A DNA stretch of 64,000 bases from Marinifilum caeruleilacunae. GTDB lineage: Bacteria > Bacteroidota > Bacteroidia > Bacteroidales > Marinifilaceae. The notes below the pieces were generated by a model. The model worked only from the letters and a program-made list of their open reading frames with translations, did not search any database and was not told the DNA's origin. The position numbers and the translations under genes are program-made. How positions within the stretch are numbered: position 1 is the first letter of the stretch; every line of letters begins with the position of its first letter. The stretch spans positions 48,106-112,105 of the forward strand of contig NZ_RZNH01000013.1 of the NCBI RefSeq assembly GCF_013141825.1. Direction: 5' to 3'. This document shows positions 1 through 9,018 of the stretch, piece by piece.

Positions 1-135
1 CTCTATCAATCGAGAGGATTGGAAATGATCAACAAAAAGATAGAGATATTAAATGACCTGGATTACCAGATTAGTATAGATTACCGTGATTCGGCAGAGG
101 GGACAGAGGTAAGAGTAAAATTTACAAACGAATAG
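1..135 (+). CDS. Sensor histidine kinase, C-terminal end (partial)
   Basis: The window opens inside this gene. Only the last 44 codons are present, in frame 1, ending at the TAG at 133-135. The visible peptide starts LYQSRGLEMINKKIEILN and ends VRVKFTNE. It has the G-L-x-M-I/N-x-K/R-I ATP-lid and closing beta-strand pattern of LytS-type (His_kinase/HATPase_c) sensor kinases. The next gene, four bases downstream, is a LytTR response regulator, which is the usual partner of this kinase family. The membrane sensor part and the phosphorylated histidine lie outside the window, so the stimulus cannot be judged. Confidence 0.75.
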   Translation, partial: LYQSRGLEMINKKIEILNDLDYQISIDYRDSAEGTEVRVKFTNE

Positions 136-139
136 GATT

Positions 140-979
140 ATGCAAGAAGTATACAGCGCATTGGTAGTTGAGGATGTAAAAGATACATCAAACTATATCC
201 GACAGAGAATAGAAAAACTGTGTCCTGCCATTAAGGAGATTCAGCAGGCTTTTAGTATTGATGAGGCCTACGATAAAATCAGGAATGAGCATTTCGATAT
301 CATTTTTCTGGATATTCAATTGCCAAAAGGAACAGGTTTCGATCTCTTACGAAGATTATCGGATGAAGGAAAAATAGACTTTGAGATCATCTTTATTACC
401 GGCGAAAGTGCAAAGGAGTTTACCTTGCGAGCCATTAAATATTCTGCTCTCGATTTTTTGTACAAACCCTTAGATGATGCAGACCTGATTCATGCGGTGA
501 ATAAGGCAACCGATAAATTGAAAACCCAGTATTTCAACCGACAAATAAAATTGTTGCTCGATCGTGTTGGTGGCGATAATCTGGGTAAAACCAATAAGAT
601 TGCCCTGCATCTGCACAATGGCATTGTTGAGTTTGTAAATGTCGACGAAATAAAATACCTCGAAGCCGATGGTGTGGTTGCCTATGTTTATTTGAGCAAT
701 GGCGACAGGCTTACCACAACTCGCAATTTGGGATATTACAAAGAGATGCTGATGATGGATTATAACTTTTACCCAATCAGCAATAGCTTGTTAATTAACC
801 AGGAATATATTTTAAGGTACAACCACAAGGAGTTGCAACTTACCTTAAACGATGGCACTGTTCTTTTTGCATCCAAACGATTTGGCAAAAGCTTTAAGGA
901 TACTTTTGCAAATCAGAATCAGAACAGGCCAAAGGTTTTTAAGAGTATTGCCCAGATTTGGCGACGAATTCTGGATTAG
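140..979 (+). CDS. LytTR-family two-component response regulator
   Basis: A receiver domain (about residues 6-125) is followed by a LytTR DNA-binding domain (about 150-260), as in AgrA/LytR/BtsR regulators. The receiver has the acidic pair E11/D12, phospho-acceptor D58 (FLDIQLP), T87 and K109 in the YKP motif, so it looks competent for phosphorylation. Its start lies 4 bases after the stop of the LytS-type kinase, so the two are co-transcribed and presumably form one signalling pair. The gene ends convergently with the next minus-strand gene; the two stops overlap by 4 bases. Target genes are unknown; LytTR proteins usually bind paired 9-bp direct repeats. Confidence 0.93.
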   Translation: MQEVYSALVVEDVKDTSNYIRQRIEKLCPAIKEIQQAFSIDEAYDKIRNEHFDIIFLDIQLPKGTGFDLLRRLSDEGKIDFEIIFITGESAKEFTLRAIKYSALDFLYKPLDDADLIHAVNKATDKLKTQYFNRQIKLLLDRVGGDNLGKTNKIALHLHNGIVEFVNVDEIKYLEADGVVAYVYLSNGDRLTTTRNLGYYKEMLMMDYNFYPISNSLLINQEYILRYNHKELQLTLNDGTVLFASKRFGKSFKDTFANQNQNRPKVFKSIAQIWRRILD

Positions 980-1563
980 TTGGGCTTTTCCACAGCATCT
1001 TTAATGGATACGCCATCTATCATTACATCTTTTAGCGTGGCTAGGCCATTCTTAAGATTTACCAAAGCATAAGTTTGAGATAATGTATCAGATGTTGATT
1101 TACGATAAAGGTCTTCTGCCGCTTTGGCTTTCGATTCCTCCATGTAAAAACGATTAAAGGGGTACTGAAGTCGAATCTCAATTCTGCTGATGTTATTATT
1201 CTCGTCGAAAGTGGTTTTCACACTTCGAATTGTAGCCTTACAATAATGCTTATGTTCTTCGGGAGCTGTTTTTGTGGCATAGCTAATTGTGGCAAAACCC
1301 TTTTCATTTTCATCAATGTGTACAAAAACTTCCTCTCCCTTGGTCCATTTTTCGTAAGGAGCTACGCCAATCGAGTTTTCTTTAAAGCGAAGCACTACAT
1401 ATTTTCCCCGAAACGGATCGTTGGGATCAACAGGTGCAGTCTGAAATTTGAATTCTTTACCATTGGCAAGAACATCTTCCTGCTCGTAAATACTTTTTAC
1501 AGGAACAGCCAATTGAATAACTGCAATAAGTATAAATGCTATGAATAGGAACTTTTTATGCAT
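976..1563 (-). CDS. GDYXXLXY-type membrane-anchored protein
   Basis: 195 residues with an N-terminal hydrophobic signal or anchor (about residues 4-22) and then a soluble extracytoplasmic domain. The segment DPFRGKYVVLRF (about residues 50-60) corresponds to the G-D/K-Y-x-x-L-x-Y signature that names the GDYXXLXY family. Such genes are commonly paired with DUF2157 membrane proteins, and here the start overlaps the end of the DUF2157 gene by 8 bases, so translational coupling is likely. The biochemical role of the pair is not known to me. The envelope location is inferred from the signal segment. Confidence 0.82.
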   Translation of the reverse strand: MHKKFLFIAFILIAVIQLAVPVKSIYEQEDVLANGKEFKFQTAPVDPNDPFRGKYVVLRFKENSIGVAPYEKWTKGEEVFVHIDENEKGFATISYATKTAPEEHKHYCKATIRSVKTTFDENNNISRIEIRLQYPFNRFYMEESKAKAAEDLYRKSTSDTLSQTYALVNLKNGLATLKDVMIDGVSIKDAVEKPN

Positions 1564-2830
1564 GGTGTTTTCTCTTTTTTAGTAATTGATAATTGGCGAT
1601 AAAGAATCCAAACCCAATCGATAGAAATAGAATTCCCCTTAGCACAAAACTTAAATCGGTATCGAAAAATCGACAAATAATTAATGCGGTAATAATGACT
1701 AAACCCGAATTTAAAATGCCTAAATTCTGTTCGCGGTTTCCCGATACAATGGTTACTATACCAAAAGCAAATACCAATAAATTTACCAGGATATAAGCAA
1801 AAGAAGTGTGAGAAGCCGTAATGTATATCAGTAACAAAACAAAGAAAAGGCTCTCACTAAATCCAGCTTTGCTTTTTGTCCAATTGATTTTTGCCAGAAT
1901 GAGTGCAATTGTTGTTAATAGAATGGTAGCATAAACTTCCGTTGATTGTAAAAGCGTCGGGAACTCATAAGAATTTCTTCTGATATCAATCCAAACGGCA
2001 TCGAAGCTAAGTATTAACAAGACAATGATACTTCCTAACCAGGCAATAATTTTGAAACCATTGCTGGCAGGAGTAAGTTGACTGAAAGAGACCTGTTTTC
2101 CAATTGATGCAAACACCCCAAACAAACTCATATAAGCCAGGAACATGATCTCCTCATGGTTTTTGGAAAATGCTCTCAGGCAAATGGTAATCGATAAAGG
2201 AATTAACCAGCTATGAATGGCAACACTATTGCCAGCAGGATTTTCTTTTTTCTGAATTAGATAAAAAAGAATGCTGGCAGCTATGAATAAAATATACCAG
2301 TAAGGTATTGTATTAGGATATTCCCAGTAACCAATATTCAAAGCATAAAATAAACTGCCCACAATAAATAAAATAGACCCAACCGAAGATCTCATTAGGA
2401 AAGGAATTGGCAGGTACAAAATCATCCAGATAAAAAGAAAGGAACCCAACTGGCCAGGAATGTTGTAAATCTGACTAATTAATGAAATGCATGAGCCTAT
2501 GGCAAAAAACAGGAATGCAGAACTTGCTTCTCTCCAGCTTTGAGAGGTTTGCTTTCTAAGAAGGGTAAATCCGCAAGCAAACTGTCCAATCACAAGAGGC
2601 AATATTGCAAAAGTGGCCTTAATCGACCTTGGAAACTGATCCCAGTTGTGAGCAATAATCAAAATAATGCCTAAGCCAACCATAATTGCACCCAAAGTAC
2701 CGAATATGGATAAAAGTCTATTCTGAGTGGGTTGTTTTTGATTTGCGTAATAAGTAAGAATGTCATCTGCAGTACTCTGTGAAATGACCTTTGCTTCCAC
2801 AAGTTTGGGAATCTCTTTTTGAATACTCAT
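1556..2830 (-). CDS. DUF2157 domain integral membrane protein
   Basis: 424 residues. A short soluble N-terminus (about 1-45: a helical segment of the IPKLVEAKVISQ type, then YYANQKQ) precedes roughly ten hydrophobic helices that fill the rest. The N-terminal segment followed by a glycine-rich first helix (IFGTLGAIMVGLGIILIIAHNWD) is the DUF2157 pattern. It is the first gene of a two-gene unit with the overlapping GDYXXLXY protein downstream. A conserved H-N-W-D at the end of the first helix is visible. No catalytic or transport motif is recognised, so the function is unknown. Confidence 0.85.
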   Translation of the reverse strand: MSIQKEIPKLVEAKVISQSTADDILTYYANQKQPTQNRLLSIFGTLGAIMVGLGIILIIAHNWDQFPRSIKATFAILPLVIGQFACGFTLLRKQTSQSWREASSAFLFFAIGSCISLISQIYNIPGQLGSFLFIWMILYLPIPFLMRSSVGSILFIVGSLFYALNIGYWEYPNTIPYWYILFIAASILFYLIQKKENPAGNSVAIHSWLIPLSITICLRAFSKNHEEIMFLAYMSLFGVFASIGKQVSFSQLTPASNGFKIIAWLGSIIVLLILSFDAVWIDIRRNSYEFPTLLQSTEVYATILLTTIALILAKINWTKSKAGFSESLFFVLLLIYITASHTSFAYILVNLLVFAFGIVTIVSGNREQNLGILNSGLVIITALIICRFFDTDLSFVLRGILFLSIGFGFFIANYQLLKKRKHHA

Positions 2831-3175
2831 AAATATCGTGCTTGGATTTCATTATAAATCTAATAATATTATGAGTTAAATTGAACAGATTAAATAAAAA
2901 ACCGAAAATCGCAGCGCCCCTATGCTTTGCAATTCTCGGTTTTATTTCGCCTGTTTCGTAAAATAGAAGAGAAGGGAGAAACAGGCTCTTCCAAACAGAA
3001 TTTGGAAGGGGGTATGTGAATGTTGTTTGTGTTAAAACGAGGACAAAGCTCAATTCATTTGAGGTGAAATGAGAAGTATTGAGCTCTGCCTCATATATTG
3101 TTAATCGTAATTATGATTTCCCGAAAGCACAATTAAAAATTCGATGTGCTTTACGGGATATCATGACTACACAGA
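2831..3175. other. Gene-free spacer with five consecutive stem-loops
   Basis: This 345-base gap between two minus-strand genes holds no convincing ORF. It is packed with self-complementary segments: 2898-2905 with 2936-2943; 2949-2957 with 2978-2986 (9 perfect pairs); 2988-2995 with 3001-3008 (8 perfect pairs, 5-base loop); 3047-3054 with 3078-3085, extended by 3055-3060 with 3067-3072 across a small bulge (14 pairs); and 3120-3131 with 3145-3157 (12 pairs, one bulged A). The leftmost can act as the terminator of the protease gene. The others are unexplained and could be a 3' UTR structure, a small RNA or a palindromic repeat cluster. Confidence 0.6.
2888..2943 (-). terminator. Probable intrinsic terminator downstream of the tricorn-like protease
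   Basis: Read on the minus strand, an 8-bp stem (2936-2943 with 2898-2905) with extra inner pairing is followed by a T-rich run (TTTTTTATTT). It lies about 230 bases past the protease stop, after four other hairpins, and about 70 bases before the DUF2157 start. Confidence 0.5.
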
Positions 3176-6100
3176 CTAATTCTTAATTTCTTCCAGCAAG
3201 TGCTTAACAGCTTCTTCCAACTGCTGATCTTTACCGGTAATTACCATTTCGTAATCGTTACGAACTTTAATATCTGGTTCAACCTGCTGGTTTTCGATAT
3301 AATTTCCTTTCATGTCTTTCACACCAACCATCGGCATGCCAAAGTACAAGCTTCTGTCTTGCAGTGTTTCCCACCAAACAGCAGTCATGGTTCCCGGAAC
3401 AGGCATACCAATTAGTTTACCAATTTTAAGAGTTTGGTAAGCGTAAGGGAAAGCACAGGCATCCGAATAGTTTCCTTCTCCAATTAGCACGGCCGAAGGC
3501 TTTTTCCATTTAAACATTGGCTCTGTACCAAAGTCTTGTCCGCGAGGCGATAAGGTTGAGTAAATTTCACCACTTAATAAGGTAACAAGGTCGTCGTGAA
3601 GCCAGCCACCACCATTAAATCTTGTATCCACGATAATGGCATCGCAGGTACCGTATTTACCTAACATTTCAGAATATATCTTTCTGTAACTTGGCGAGTT
3701 CATGCCTTTAACATGCACGTAACCAATCTTACCATCCGAAAGGCGTTTTACTTCTTCCTGTCTACTCTTCACCCAACGTTCGTACAATAAAGTATTAATG
3801 CTTGAAACTGGTTTAACAACTTCTTCCCAGCGTTCTTTTGTATACGGACTGTATAGGCTCAATAATACCTTTTTGCCTGCCTTATGGTTAAGCATTGGGT
3901 AATGACTCTTGTCGTTGCTGATTGTTTCACCATCAATCTTTTCGATAATTACACCAGCTTTAATTTTTGAATCTGCCTGGTTCAAAGGACCTTTTTCAAG
4001 AATTTCAGCAATTCTTAGTCCATCACCTTCGTAGTTCCAATCGTAGAATGCACCTAGCTTGGCAGTTCTATCCGCATTTTTTGCTCTGTGACGATATCCC
4101 GAACCTGTGTGCGATGCGTTTAACTCACCCAACAATTCGCTCAACATTTCAGCAAAGTCGTAGTTGTTGTTGATATGAGGTAAAAACTTTTTGTATTCAG
4201 CCTTGTAAAAATCCCAGTCAAGCTGATGCATTTCAGGATCGTAGAATTTTTTCTTCATGGTTGTCCAAACATGCTCAAACATGTATTCTCTTTCCTTTGC
4301 TTTGTCAAGATACATTTCTGCAGCATAGCTAATGTTTTTGCGCTTGTTCGATGCAACATCAACTTTAATAATGCTTCTTCCCGACATTAGGAACAGGTTC
4401 TTGGCATCCTTATCGAACTGCATGGCACCACCGCCACCTTTTAAATCCAATACTTTTTTGGTCGATTTCTTTTCCAAATCGTTCACCCAAAGGTCATAAC
4501 CATCTTCAAATTTGCTTAGGTAGAACAACTTCTTTCCATCAGGAGTTAAGATTGCATCCGACAGGTTCGAAGGATTAATGGTCAAACAAATCTGGCGATC
4601 TTCCATACCAGTGAATTCAATATTCAATGGTTTATCTTCATCCTTCTTGTCTTTTTTATCCTTTTTATCTTTCTTCTTGTCTTTCTTTTCTTCTTCGTCC
4701 TCTTTCTTGTTTGCTTTCTTCGCTTTCTCTTCCTCTTTTACCAATTCTCTTTCTTCTTTCGATAATTTAAAATCATCCAAAGCCTTTTGGTTGAAGAACT
4801 GAACGTACACATCTCCTTGAGAACCCCAGCTACCGTGAGAACGATATCCGCGACGGTCGGTAAACCAAATCATGGCATTTCCCTTTAAAGACCATTTGGC
4901 ATTTGAGTCATTGTAACCACTCTCTGTCAGGTTAATCATTTTGCCATTTCCTTGAGCATCTACTAATGCTACATCAGACATAAAAATGGTGTGAGGATAA
5001 AAATCAACAAGGAACCATTTTCCGTCATTCGACCAATCGTAATGCTGATCGCCATCGGAATAAGAATAGTTGTATTCTTTACCTAAAATTTTACGAACTT
5101 CCTTTGTTTTAAGATTGATCACTTTAAGGATTACTCTTTCTTCAAGGAAGGCAACCTCTTTACCATCAGGAGAAAATTTAGGTTGGAATGTTGCTTCAGG
5201 TGTTTCTAAAACTACCTCTTCTTTTAATGAAGTGGCATTTGAGAATTGAGTTTCGCCTTCGCGTACCAATTTGGTTTGATATAAGTTCCAGCTTCCTTTT
5301 CGTTCCGAAGCGTATAGTAATGCTTTTCCATCAGGGCTAAAGCTAACCGAACGTTCTTGTTCTGGTGTGTTGGTAATTCTTTTTGTAGTTCCGTATTCTA
5401 CCGAAGTAACAAATACTTCTCCACGTACAATAAATGCAACTTCTTTTCCATTTGGCGATACAGCCATTTCACCTGCACCACTGCTTAATCTTTCAAAACT
5501 TACCGCATTTTCTTTGTTGTCAACAGCCAAAGTAACCTGAAGTTTTACCGGATCTTTCCCTTTTTCCTGGGTGTAAATTTCACCATTGTACGAGTAACAA
5601 AGTTTATCATCGTTCGAAATGCTTAAGAATCGAACCGGGTGTTTGTCGAAGTTTGAAACCTGGCTAAGTTTAGATTTATCAGCAACAGGAGCTTTCCAAA
5701 CATTAAAACTTCCCGATTTTTCCGATAGATAGTATATTTCACTATTGTCAGCACTAAATACAGGATATAAATCTTCTCCCTCAAAAGTAGAGAACATGCT
5801 GTGCTTTTTGTTTTTAGTATCGTACAACCAAATGTCTCTGGTTACTGCCGATGTATGGTGCTTTCTCCAGTGGTCTTCATAACCCTTGCTATCGCGATAA
5901 AGGATGTATTCCATATTATTGCTGTAGCGGGCATCAAGAGCCGGAGTGGTTAACACCTGTGAAATTTTTCCTCCTTCGCTAGGAACACTGTACAATTCCG
6001 AAAGCGCACCAGAAGGGAACATCACATTCTTGGTGTCATCGCTAATCAAAGCAGAAAATAAGATGTGTTTTCCATCAGGTGTAAAGGAAGATGGTGATTC

Positions 6101-6433
6101 TCCTCCCGAATAAAAAGTTAACCTTTCAGGAGTTCCGCCTTTTGCACCAACTTTAAAGATGTCAAAATTCCCAAATCGATCGGAAGCAAAAGCAATGCTC
6201 GATCCGTCAGGCGACCATACTGGTTTGTAATCGTATGCTTTATTGGTAGTAAGTGGATATGCTACACCACCTTCAGACGAAACAGTGAATAAATCGCCAC
6301 CATATTCGAATACAATGGTTTCACCATTTGGAGAGATTGCCGGATACCTTAACCATAAAGGGGCATCCATTGCTAGTAAACTTTTTGCGAGTGCAATTAA
6401 AAATGTAGTAAGGAAAAAAAGTTTTTTAATCAT
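3176..6433 (-). CDS. Tricorn-like S41 family protease
   Basis: 1085 residues with a signal peptide (about 1-21). Two beta-propeller regions with TolB/WD-like repeats follow (about 25-540, and again about 610-700; repeats such as SPDGSSIAFASDR), then a tricorn core, a PDZ-like domain (about 795-870) and an S41 C-terminal protease domain. The tricorn catalytic residues are all visible: S774-H775 (ASHTGSG), nucleophile S990-D991 (NYSDACAF) and E1022. Tricorn proteases trim peptides. The signal peptide places this one outside the cytoplasm, unlike archaeal tricorn. An oddity is a Lys/Glu/Asp-rich linker at about residues 555-605 between propeller and core. Monocistronic, with five stem-loops downstream. 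Confidence 0.93.
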   Translation of the reverse strand: MIKKLFFLTTFLIALAKSLLAMDAPLWLRYPAISPNGETIVFEYGGDLFTVSSEGGVAYPLTTNKAYDYKPVWSPDGSSIAFASDRFGNFDIFKVGAKGGTPERLTFYSGGESPSSFTPDGKHILFSALISDDTKNVMFPSGALSELYSVPSEGGKISQVLTTPALDARYSNNMEYILYRDSKGYEDHWRKHHTSAVTRDIWLYDTKNKKHSMFSTFEGEDLYPVFSADNSEIYYLSEKSGSFNVWKAPVADKSKLSQVSNFDKHPVRFLSISNDDKLCYSYNGEIYTQEKGKDPVKLQVTLAVDNKENAVSFERLSSGAGEMAVSPNGKEVAFIVRGEVFVTSVEYGTTKRITNTPEQERSVSFSPDGKALLYASERKGSWNLYQTKLVREGETQFSNATSLKEEVVLETPEATFQPKFSPDGKEVAFLEERVILKVINLKTKEVRKILGKEYNYSYSDGDQHYDWSNDGKWFLVDFYPHTIFMSDVALVDAQGNGKMINLTESGYNDSNAKWSLKGNAMIWFTDRRGYRSHGSWGSQGDVYVQFFNQKALDDFKLSKEERELVKEEEKAKKANKKEDEEEKKDKKKDKKDKKDKKDEDKPLNIEFTGMEDRQICLTINPSNLSDAILTPDGKKLFYLSKFEDGYDLWVNDLEKKSTKKVLDLKGGGGAMQFDKDAKNLFLMSGRSIIKVDVASNKRKNISYAAEMYLDKAKEREYMFEHVWTTMKKKFYDPEMHQLDWDFYKAEYKKFLPHINNNYDFAEMLSELLGELNASHTGSGYRHRAKNADRTAKLGAFYDWNYEGDGLRIAEILEKGPLNQADSKIKAGVIIEKIDGETISNDKSHYPMLNHKAGKKVLLSLYSPYTKERWEEVVKPVSSINTLLYERWVKSRQEEVKRLSDGKIGYVHVKGMNSPSYRKIYSEMLGKYGTCDAIIVDTRFNGGGWLHDDLVTLLSGEIYSTLSPRGQDFGTEPMFKWKKPSAVLIGEGNYSDACAFPYAYQTLKIGKLIGMPVPGTMTAVWWETLQDRSLYFGMPMVGVKDMKGNYIENQQVEPDIKVRNDYEMVITGKDQQLEEAVKHLLEEIKN

Positions 6434-6724
6434 AACGAATTGGTCTAGTATGAAAAAATCTAATTTGTGATTTGATTATTTTTTGACTAGTCATTCATAT
6501 CAGATACTATACCAAAATGCGTAAGGTTAACATTATTAGATTGTTTGATTCATTTTTTCACTGATTTAAAAAAAAAGTTGTTCGAATGTGAACAAAATCA
6601 TGTTCGTTATCGTACTGTAGTAATTGAATCGGATCAACTTTAAATAAGAGGTTTAAGCTTGATTTTTAAAGAATTTCCGTTTTCTTTGTTTTGTACTATA
6701 TCGCTAAAAATCAATTAGAATTGT

Positions 6725-7036
6725 ATGTTAAATTTTCGGATACAAGAACAATCTGTTATCGCATCTTTAGAAGGAACACGCAGAATTAATGGTATGATTT
6801 CGGAAATGGTGAAGAGTGAAATCATTGATTTTATTGAGAAATCTGGAAAGCAAGTTGTGCTGGACCTGAATGGTGTTAGTTTCGTCGACACCCAGGGTTT
6901 TTCTGCATTAAAGGCAATTGCAGAGTTGGCTAAAGCCAATGAACGACTGTTTTCTTTAGCCAATTGCTCGGATGATGTGCTCGAGCTGGTGGAACTTGTA
7001 GAGATGAGAGAATCCTTCTCTATTGGTAAGAACTAG
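6725..7036 (+). CDS. STAS domain protein (anti-sigma factor antagonist-like)
   Basis: 103 residues forming one complete STAS fold with the usual LDLNGVSFVDTQGF core. In SpoIIAA/RsbV proteins the core reads D-S-S-G, and the second serine is phosphorylated by the cognate anti-sigma kinase. Here it reads D55-T56-Q57-G58, so the phosphosite position is Gln. The protein may be a non-phosphorylatable, constitutively binding version, or may use T56. No anti-sigma kinase, phosphatase or sigma factor lies nearby. It is flanked by a divergent protease gene and a convergent GNAT gene, so it is probably transcribed alone. Confidence 0.85.
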   Translation: MLNFRIQEQSVIASLEGTRRINGMISEMVKSEIIDFIEKSGKQVVLDLNGVSFVDTQGFSALKAIAELAKANERLFSLANCSDDVLELVELVEMRESFSIGKN

Positions 7037-7042
7037 AAATTC

Positions 7043-7561
7043 TTACACTTCGTTAAATTCTTTTGGATACTCAATGGTTCCTTCAACTGTTGAGAGTGAG
7101 TCTTTGACCAATTCCAGAGCCATAAAACTATTTTCAGGAACATCGAATGGAGCTGAAATTTGGTAGCTGCCAGCAGTTTTGAAACCAAATTTGGGATAAA
7201 ACCCTTCGTGTCCCAAAACGATTACCGATTCATGTCCTAGTTTCTTAGCTTTTGCCAGGCCTTTTTGTACCAGTTGGCTGCCTATTCCCAGGCCTTGTAA
7301 TTCGGGAATTACCGACATAGGCGCAAGAGCCAGAGTTTTAAAAGTTTTTTCTTTGCTTTTAATGTTTACCGGAAAGAATAAAATGTGCCCTACAATTTCG
7401 TTTCCCAAACAGGCAACCAGCGATAACTCTTTGATAAAGCTTTTATTCTTTCGCAGCTTCTCAATTAATAATCCTTCATTTTCCTGACCAAAGGCCATAT
7501 CATTTATCATTGAGATGATGGGGTAATCATTTTTGTTTTCTGGTCGGATGGAAACTTTCAT
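7043..7561 (-). CDS. GNAT family N-acetyltransferase (YhbS-like)
   Basis: 172 residues, a single GNAT domain. The acetyl-CoA binding signature Q/R-x-x-G-x-G/A is visible as LQGLGIGSQLV (about residues 90-100), followed by the helix that contacts the pantetheine. The sequence H-E-G-F-Y-P-K-F-G-F (about 118-127) is characteristic of the YhbS-like subgroup. The acceptor substrate cannot be deduced. The gene follows miaB on the same strand, but a terminator hairpin lies in the 68-base gap, so expression may be partly independent. Confidence 0.88.
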   Translation of the reverse strand: MKVSIRPENKNDYPIISMINDMAFGQENEGLLIEKLRKNKSFIKELSLVACLGNEIVGHILFFPVNIKSKEKTFKTLALAPMSVIPELQGLGIGSQLVQKGLAKAKKLGHESVIVLGHEGFYPKFGFKTAGSYQISAPFDVPENSFMALELVKDSLSTVEGTIEYPKEFNEV

Positions 7562-7585
7562 AGGTCTTATTAATTAAAATAATTG

Positions 7586-7622
7586 TGGAAAAAAGAAAAG
7601 AGCCATGCTTTAGACATGGCTC
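7586..7622 (-). terminator. Intrinsic terminator of miaB
   Basis: On the minus strand an 8-bp perfect stem (7615-7622 with 7600-7607, loop 7 nt) is followed by TTTTCTTTTTTCC. It sits 7 bases after the miaB stop. Confidence 0.8.
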
Positions 7623-7628
7623 AATGTT

Positions 7629-8960
7629 TTATACTGATTCTCCTCTTAGTGTAGCTTGTGTGCAATCGGTCACTTTTACCTGTACCAAATCGCCAACCTG
7701 ATAATCTTTGCGAGGGAAAACGATTACCTTATTTTGAGAGCTTCTTCCGAATAATTCCTGGTCGGATTTCTTCGAAACACCTTCAACCAACACCTCAAAT
7801 ACCTGTCCGATATCTCTTTGGTTGCTTTCCAGCGATAACTGATTCTGAAGTTCGATCATCTGGGTTAGACGTTCGCTTTTCACCTCTTCAGGAATGTTAT
7901 CGTCCAGGTTTTTATAGGCAAATGTTCCTGGTCTTTCCGAATATTTGAACATGAAGGCCAAATCGTATTTTGCCCATTTCATCAAGTCTAAAGTTTGTTT
8001 GAAATCTTCTTCGCTTTCGTTGTGAAAACCACAGAAAATATCGGTAGAAATACCACAGTTAGGCACAATTTCACGAATGGCTTCAATTCTGTTCATGTAC
8101 CACTCGCGAGTATATTTTCTACGCATATCTTTTAAGACAGAATCGCTTCCCGACTGCACTGGCAGGTGAATGTGCTTGCAGATGTTTGGATATTTAGCGA
8201 TTACTCGTAGCGTATCATCACTCATATCTTTAGGATGCGAGGTGGCAAAACGAATTCTCATGTTTGGTTCAGCCTTGGCAACCATTTCCAATAGCTCTGG
8301 GAAGCTGATTTCAGAAACTGAGTTTTTAAATTTGAATGAGTTTACATTTTGTCCCAATAAGGTAACTTCTTTGTAGCCTTTTTCGGCCAAATCTCTCACC
8401 TCTTTAATAATGCTTTCCGGATTACGGCTTCTTTCTCTACCTCTTGTATATGGTACAATACAGTAAGTGCAGAAATTGTTACATCCTCGCATAATGGAAA
8501 CAAATCCTGAAATGGCAGTTTCATCTATTCTCGACGGGCAAATGTCTTTGTAGGTTTCTGTAAGCGATAATTCAATATTAATGGCTTTTTCACCCTTTTC
8601 GGCTTTCTGAACAAGCATTGGTAAATCCATATAAGCATCAGGTCCTACAACGATGTTAACGTTTTTCTCCTGTTCGAAAAGTTTATCGCCTAATCGTTCT
8701 GCCATACAGCCAATTACACCAACCAAGAGTTTCGGATTCTTTTTCTTTAGTTCAGAAAAACCCTGAACACGTCCTCTCACTCTTTGTTCTGCATTTTCGC
8801 GAACAGAACATGTATTTACTAAAATAACATCTGCTTCTTCTCTTGTTTTGGTTATCTCAAACCCATCGTGTTGCATAATGGCTGCAACTACTTCACTATC
8901 TGCCACATTCATTTGGCAGCCGTAAGTCTCCAAAAACAATTTCTTGCTCATTTCGCTCAT
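7629..8960 (-). CDS. miaB: tRNA-2-methylthio-N6-dimethylallyladenosine synthase MiaB
   Basis: 443 residues, the usual MiaB length. This radical-SAM methylthiotransferase converts i6A37 to ms2i6A37 in tRNAs reading UNN codons. Domains in order: UPF0004 N-terminal domain with three cluster cysteines (YGCQMN, NTCSVREN, IGCMAER); radical SAM domain with C-x3-C-x2-C in MRGCNNFCTYCIVP and the following RGRERSR; C-terminal TRAM domain (about 375-443). A second in-frame ATG lies three codons downstream (MSEMSKK), so either start is possible. The TAACTTTG -7 element about 30 bases upstream fits both. Confidence 0.96.
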   Translation of the reverse strand: MSEMSKKLFLETYGCQMNVADSEVVAAIMQHDGFEITKTREEADVILVNTCSVRENAEQRVRGRVQGFSELKKKNPKLLVGVIGCMAERLGDKLFEQEKNVNIVVGPDAYMDLPMLVQKAEKGEKAINIELSLTETYKDICPSRIDETAISGFVSIMRGCNNFCTYCIVPYTRGRERSRNPESIIKEVRDLAEKGYKEVTLLGQNVNSFKFKNSVSEISFPELLEMVAKAEPNMRIRFATSHPKDMSDDTLRVIAKYPNICKHIHLPVQSGSDSVLKDMRRKYTREWYMNRIEAIREIVPNCGISTDIFCGFHNESEEDFKQTLDLMKWAKYDLAFMFKYSERPGTFAYKNLDDNIPEEVKSERLTQMIELQNQLSLESNQRDIGQVFEVLVEGVSKKSDQELFGRSSQNKVIVFPRKDYQVGDLVQVKVTDCTQATLRGESV

Positions 8961-8988
8961 TCTGATATCCTCAGTTTAAAATTTCGGG

Positions 8989-9018
8989 CAAAGTTACATT
9001 ATCTCAATGGATTGGCAA
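8989..9018 (-). promoter_or_regulatory. Bacteroidota-type promoter for miaB
   Basis: On the minus strand TAACTTTG (8989-8996) matches the TAnnTTTG -7 consensus exactly. A TTG (9016-9018) lies 19 nt upstream, as expected for the -33 element. The predicted transcription start lies about 25 bases before the miaB start codon. Confidence 0.65.

Noticed and set aside
2763-3053. Minus-strand 96-codon open frame overlapping the start of the DUF2157 gene
   Set aside because: It runs through the hairpin cluster and the first codons of a real gene in another frame, and its composition is not protein-like.
4578-4802. Plus-strand frame coding for Ser/Phe runs
   Set aside because: Mirror of the Lys/Glu-rich linker of the tricorn-like protease, not a gene.
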